Shown here: piece after piece, positions 60,701-64,000 of the stretch
Layout of the letters: each line of letters begins with the position of its first letter
Numbering within the stretch: position 1 is the first letter of the stretch
Assembly: GCF_001039355.2 (NCBI RefSeq)
Contig: NW_019773513.1
Coordinates: forward strand, 1,716,460 to 1,780,459
DNA: 64,000 nucleotides
Origin: Lingula anatina
Lineage: Eukaryota; Brachiopoda; Lingulata; Lingulida; Lingulidae
Direction: 5' to 3'
The notes under the pieces: generated by a model
Told to the model about the DNA's origin: nothing
What the model saw: only the letters and a program-made list of their open reading frames with translations
Database searches by the model: none
Translations under genes and position numbers: made by a program

Positions 60701-62148
60701 CTTAAGAAATTTAATATTAGCATTGGTTAGAAAAAGCTTCTTTGTGGTACAAATTCAACCTTATTTTTGGCTTTTTATTCTACAATTATGAATGTTAAAA
60801 ATGTAGATATGCTAAGTTCATACCAAGCTCATCCATGCATTATAGTTGTAGTGTACACTATTTTAAATTATGTATATAGAAACATAATACATGTACCAAT
60901 GGTGCAACTGCAGAATTCTTGCTTTTATTAGAATGTCAGAGGAAATAATCCCCATATTTTTCAGGTATTAGATAGACAATGAATTCACACTGGCTTTTCA
61001 ACTAATGTGTTTTATGAAAACTGTGATTCTCTTGAACACCACTATTATTGTCTGGTTCATTTTTTCCAGTTTTGACAAGTTTGTAAACTTACTAATATCA
61101 TTTCACACCAGCTCACCGTGTAGTTGTTTGTACTGGACATTAATAAACCAAAATATCTTTAAAGTTTACATGTTTCCTGTCTTCATTTACAAAGATGACT
61201 TTTTTTTACTCAATGCTATTGTGCTTTTATTCCATTTCTTTTTTTTAATTAAATATTTCTATGCCTTTGATTTAAAAATGGAACATCAAAGATATGGAAA
61301 CTATACATTTAATGATAGAAGCAACCAGGAAACAAGTACTTTTGAATAGCACTGTTCAACTCTGCTGTTGATGTATGTCATTTCATTTGAGTTCTGATCC
61401 CAGATGATGCAATCTGAAATAACACAACCTAAATATACTTGGGCATACGTGTCGCTAGTTAAACGCATAAAAAATCCCAAGCCAGCAAACATTAATAGGG
61501 CTTGAAGCGCTTCCGAAAAGGTGGTAAAGGAAAAGCATATTCCTTTGATTTAGTTTCAGTTGTGAGAAAAATACTTAATTTTGTGGGAATATAACCTGTT
61601 ACATTTGATTCTTTTCTTGAACTCCTTCCCCCCCCCCCCCCCCCCAAATCCGCCACTGCTTTTATGTCAGAAGAAAAACTGGCCATTTACCTAAAAAGTT
61701 ACAAAATGCAAAGATTAACCACCATTCTTATTTTTGGCCCTTTATTTTGTAGTTCAAGTATTTACTTGTTTACAAAGCCATTTGAATCGATACCATCTAT
61801 TTGATCTTTATAAATGTGTAAAATAGCATCAGGCTTGTAATTGAGCCTCTTCTCTGACATGTAGGTACATGTATTTCTTTACTTCTATCAGTGGCATTTG
61901 TTCCTAAAAGGGGAGGGGACACAAAAACGAAACAGTTTGTAAAGCATACATAGATAATTTTACTACAATGTGTAAGGCCCAGGAATAAAAAAAAACAACA
62001 TAGTCTCACTTCAATCCAATGCATTCTTTGTGTGTGTGTGCATTTGCCTATTACTAGCAATGAATACAAACTAGGCAATATGACACTAGAAAGCCTTAAA
62101 CTTCATTAAACATAACAAAAATCAAATGCAGAATTAACAGACACTCTA
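57706..62148. other. Intergenic, no gene seen
   Basis: Between the KChIP polyadenylation site and the possible minus-strand 3' end. A stretch at 58560-58930 is GC-richer than its surroundings but has no sustained frame. The rest is AT-rich with a poly-C repeat edge at 61.6 kb. Confidence 0.55.
61626..61656 (-). repeat. Poly-C run with GGCGGATTTGG-type end
   Basis: A C run of about 18-20 bases is followed by AAATCCGCCACT, which on the reverse strand reads AGTGGCGGATTT then G-run. This is the edge of a common short interspersed repeat; the other edge is not clear. Confidence 0.5.
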
Positions 62149-62177
62149 TTTATTGTTTATTTCCAAATGCTTTTATT
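62149..62177 (-). terminator. Cluster of three minus-strand AATAAA signals
   Basis: TTTATT on the + strand at 62149, 62156 and 62172 gives three AATAAA hexamers on the minus strand within 29 bp, ~520-600 bp past the last stop-containing array copy. This suits the 3' end of a minus-strand gene converging on the KChIP gene, but no confirmed exon of that gene lies in the window. Confidence 0.3.
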
Positions 62178-62699
62178 GCAGATTGGTGCAGATCATCTAA
62201 TAAATATGCAATTAAAACTCTCCAATAACTTCATTCTGGATTAATTTATTTTTTCTACATCCCAGGAACAAATCTATAATGAATGAGGGAAACTGCCCAC
62301 CTTTGTAACAAATGTTATAACAAAAATATACAATTAAACGTCAATACTTTCATTTTATTGCTCTTTACTGAACATGAAATGTGGAACAACCAGTAAGGAA
62401 TAAAGCAAGCATACTTTGAAACCGTTTGGTATAATCTCAGGTAACTATCCACTTCGATTTTAAGTTCATTTTGATTTAGAGATTAAAAGGTACTTGTGTA
62501 AATTGCTTAACCACACTTGAGAAAATCGGAAAAGCATTGACATGCAACACCCGAGGAATGACTGTGTGCACCCAGCATTCTTCAGGAGGAAAAGGATTAG
62601 AATTAGTAAGGGTAATGGAAAGGACTTAGATTATGATTTTCTCAAATGCCATGCTAAACAATTCCCCTGTCAGAGGCAAATATTTTTGAAAATTTTCAT

Positions 62700-63230
62700 T
62701 CCAAACGATTAGCCGAAATGTGGACTATAATTATACTGTAGGCAATACCAAGGTCGCTCATCATCTTCTATGTCTTGTAAAAGGAAATAAAACTAGATTA
62801 GATTAGATTTTAATTCAGTTTACCTATCTGATCCAAAAAATGAAATTTACTAACCTTAAATTCTTGATCCAAAGAGTAGTCAATGCTTGATGGTAGGGTG
62901 GTAGGCATTCATCATCTTCTATGACCTGTAAAAGAAATAGGAATGAGGTTAGATCTTTTTAATTTACCTCTCCCCCCATCCTCTCCCTCCCTCCCCCAAA
63001 TAAAAAGTTTACTAACCTAAACTTCTATCGATGTGTGAAGTCTATGTCTGAGTAGAGTCTCTCATCGTCTTCTATGTTGTGTAAAAGAAATAAAACAAGA
63101 TTAGATAAGATTTTAATTCAATTTACCTATCCGATCCAAAAAATGAAATTTACTAACCTTAAATTCTTGATCCAAAGAGTAGTCAATGCTTGATGGTAGG
63201 CTGGTAGGCATTCATCATCTTCTATGTCCT
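62700..63230 (-). repeat. Four-copy ~151-bp tandem array with splice-like borders on the minus strand
   Basis: On the minus strand a core CATAGAAGATGATGA recurs at about 63228, 63078, 62925 and 62774 (spacings 150, 153, 151). Copies 1 and 3 are preceded by CTTTTACAG and followed 71 nt later by AAG|GTTAGT. In phase 0 they read xIEDDE and then diverge: copies 1 and 3 CLPAYHQALTT-like, copy 2 RLYSDIDFTHR then stop. Copy 4 reads RPWYCLQYNYSPHFG then stop. Copy 2 lacks the acceptor AG and copy 4 shifts it by one base. They could be duplicated 3'-terminal exons of a minus-strand gene, or non-coding repeats. Confidence 0.5.
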
Positions 63231-63262
63231 GTAAAAGAAATAGAAATAAGGTTACATCTTTT

Positions 63263-63357
63263 TATGTACAGACACAGATGTGTCTGTGTCAGCCATCATC
63301 TGCTTCTGTCGTCGCCGTCGTCGCCGTCGGCGCCGTCGTCGCCGTCGTGCACTTTTA
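63263..63357 (+). mobile_element. Hairpin plus GTC/GCC repeat, left part of composite element
   Basis: The TATGTACAGACACA arm and 9-bp hairpin (63268-63276 and 63279-63287), AGCCATCATCTGC, GTCGCC triplets and GTGCACTTTTA match the insertion at 35558-35664 in order and orientation. It runs directly into the 161-bp tandem repeats. Confidence 0.65.
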
Positions 63358-63828
63358 CCGATAACACGATAAGTGGAACACCGTTTTTGCTTTTGGCTTG
63401 AAACTTACAGAACTGGTGAATATTCCTAATACGCAGGTCAAGTTCGAAAATCAGCATGATCGGGCCATTTTTAGGGAAGTTATGCTGTTTTTTCACTTTT
63501 TTCAGCATATATGCAGCACCGATAACCCGATAAGTGGAAAACCATTTTACTTTTTGGCTTGAAACTTACAAAACTGATGAATATTCATAATCCGCAGGTT
63601 AAGTTCGAAAATCAGCATGATCGGGTCATTTTTAGGGAAGTTACGCTGTTTTTTCACTTTTCTCAGCATATATGCAACACCGATAACACGATAAGTGAAA
63701 TAACATTTTACCTTTTGGCTTGAAACTAACAGAAATGATGGATATTCATAATACGCAGGTCAAGTTCGAAAATCAGCATGATCGGGCCTTTATTTTAGAA
63801 GTTATGCTGTTTTTTCACATTTCCTCAG
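63357..63828 (+). repeat. Three tandem repeats of 161 bp
   Basis: Units begin ACCGATAACACGATAAGTGG at 63357, 63518 and 63679 (the last incomplete at its end). Each contains GCTTGAAACT, GCAGGT(C/T)AAGTTCGAAAAT and CAGCATGATCGGG. The period is exactly 161 bp. The length and position next to a hairpin and microsatellite are like the ~160-bp satellite monomers carried by bivalve non-autonomous elements. Confidence 0.85.
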
Positions 63829-64000
63829 ATTCAATTATTAGGCATGTTAACAGTCTCATTATTTAACTAATAAGATACGTAAAAGTGTTTGTTTGATATT
63901 TCCTGCATCTTTACAACATTGTTAATTGATTGTGTAAAAATGATGGTAAACTTGTTATCGTGTATTGTGAAATAAAGTGTCAAAAACGGTAATAAACTCA

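Noticed and set aside
63296-63508. Minus-strand frame with Asp/Gly repeats (GDDGADGDDGDD)
   Set aside because: It is the reverse translation of the trinucleotide microsatellite plus the 161-bp repeat; such frames arise wherever this repeat occurs.

Overview
The window is AT-rich, intron-dominated animal nuclear DNA. It has long non-coding stretches, homopolymer runs, microsatellites, many short inverted-repeat (MITE-like) elements, two assembly gaps and exons with GT-AG borders. It contains no bacterial-type operons, rRNA, CRISPR or autonomous transposon ORFs that I can see. A hairpin, trinucleotide and ~161-bp tandem repeat composite, together with common marine-invertebrate MITE types, suggests a mollusc or other spiralian. 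That placement is inference.

One gene is clearly recognisable: a + strand Kv-channel-interacting protein (KChIP/calsenilin family, KCNIP-like), a neuronal-calcium-sensor-type EF-hand protein. Its conserved core is assembled from exons at 33581-33705 (or an identical second copy at 37111-37235), 43622-43691, 48643-48713, 49118-49330 and 50222-50284, with a terminal exon at 53883-53981. The spliced core is 212 residues: a degenerate CPxG EF1 and canonical EF2, EF3 and EF4. All exon phases fit (1|0, 0|1, 1|0, 0|0, 0|0). The variable N-terminus is uncertain. Two phase-compatible candidates lie upstream: a first exon at 12635-12680 behind a CArG/TATA-like promoter, and a 39-codon cassette at 21119-21235. 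A second candidate terminal exon lies at 52406-52504.

The most striking structure is a ~3.5-kb direct tandem duplication (32142-35670 and 35671-39106) carrying the first conserved KChIP exon. The junctions share a 9-bp microhomology. Including both exon copies in one mRNA would shift the frame and hit an early stop. Unit 1 carries an insertion (hairpin, GTC/GCC repeats, then an N) whose sequence recurs at 63.26-63.36 kb. There it continues into three 161-bp tandem repeats.

Layout: 1-12 kb non-coding with two MITEs; 12-32 kb candidate 5' exons and promoter plus several MITEs, including an inverted TTAA-flanked pair at 23.3-24.6 kb; 32-39 kb the duplication; 39-54 kb the conserved exons with large introns and a cluster of eight nuclear-receptor half-sites at 46.4 kb; 54-57.7 kb probable 3' UTR; 57.7-62.1 kb intergenic; 62.1-63.2 kb possible 3' end of a minus-strand gene entering from the right, with a ~151-bp tandem array; 63.26-63.83 kb the satellite-like composite.
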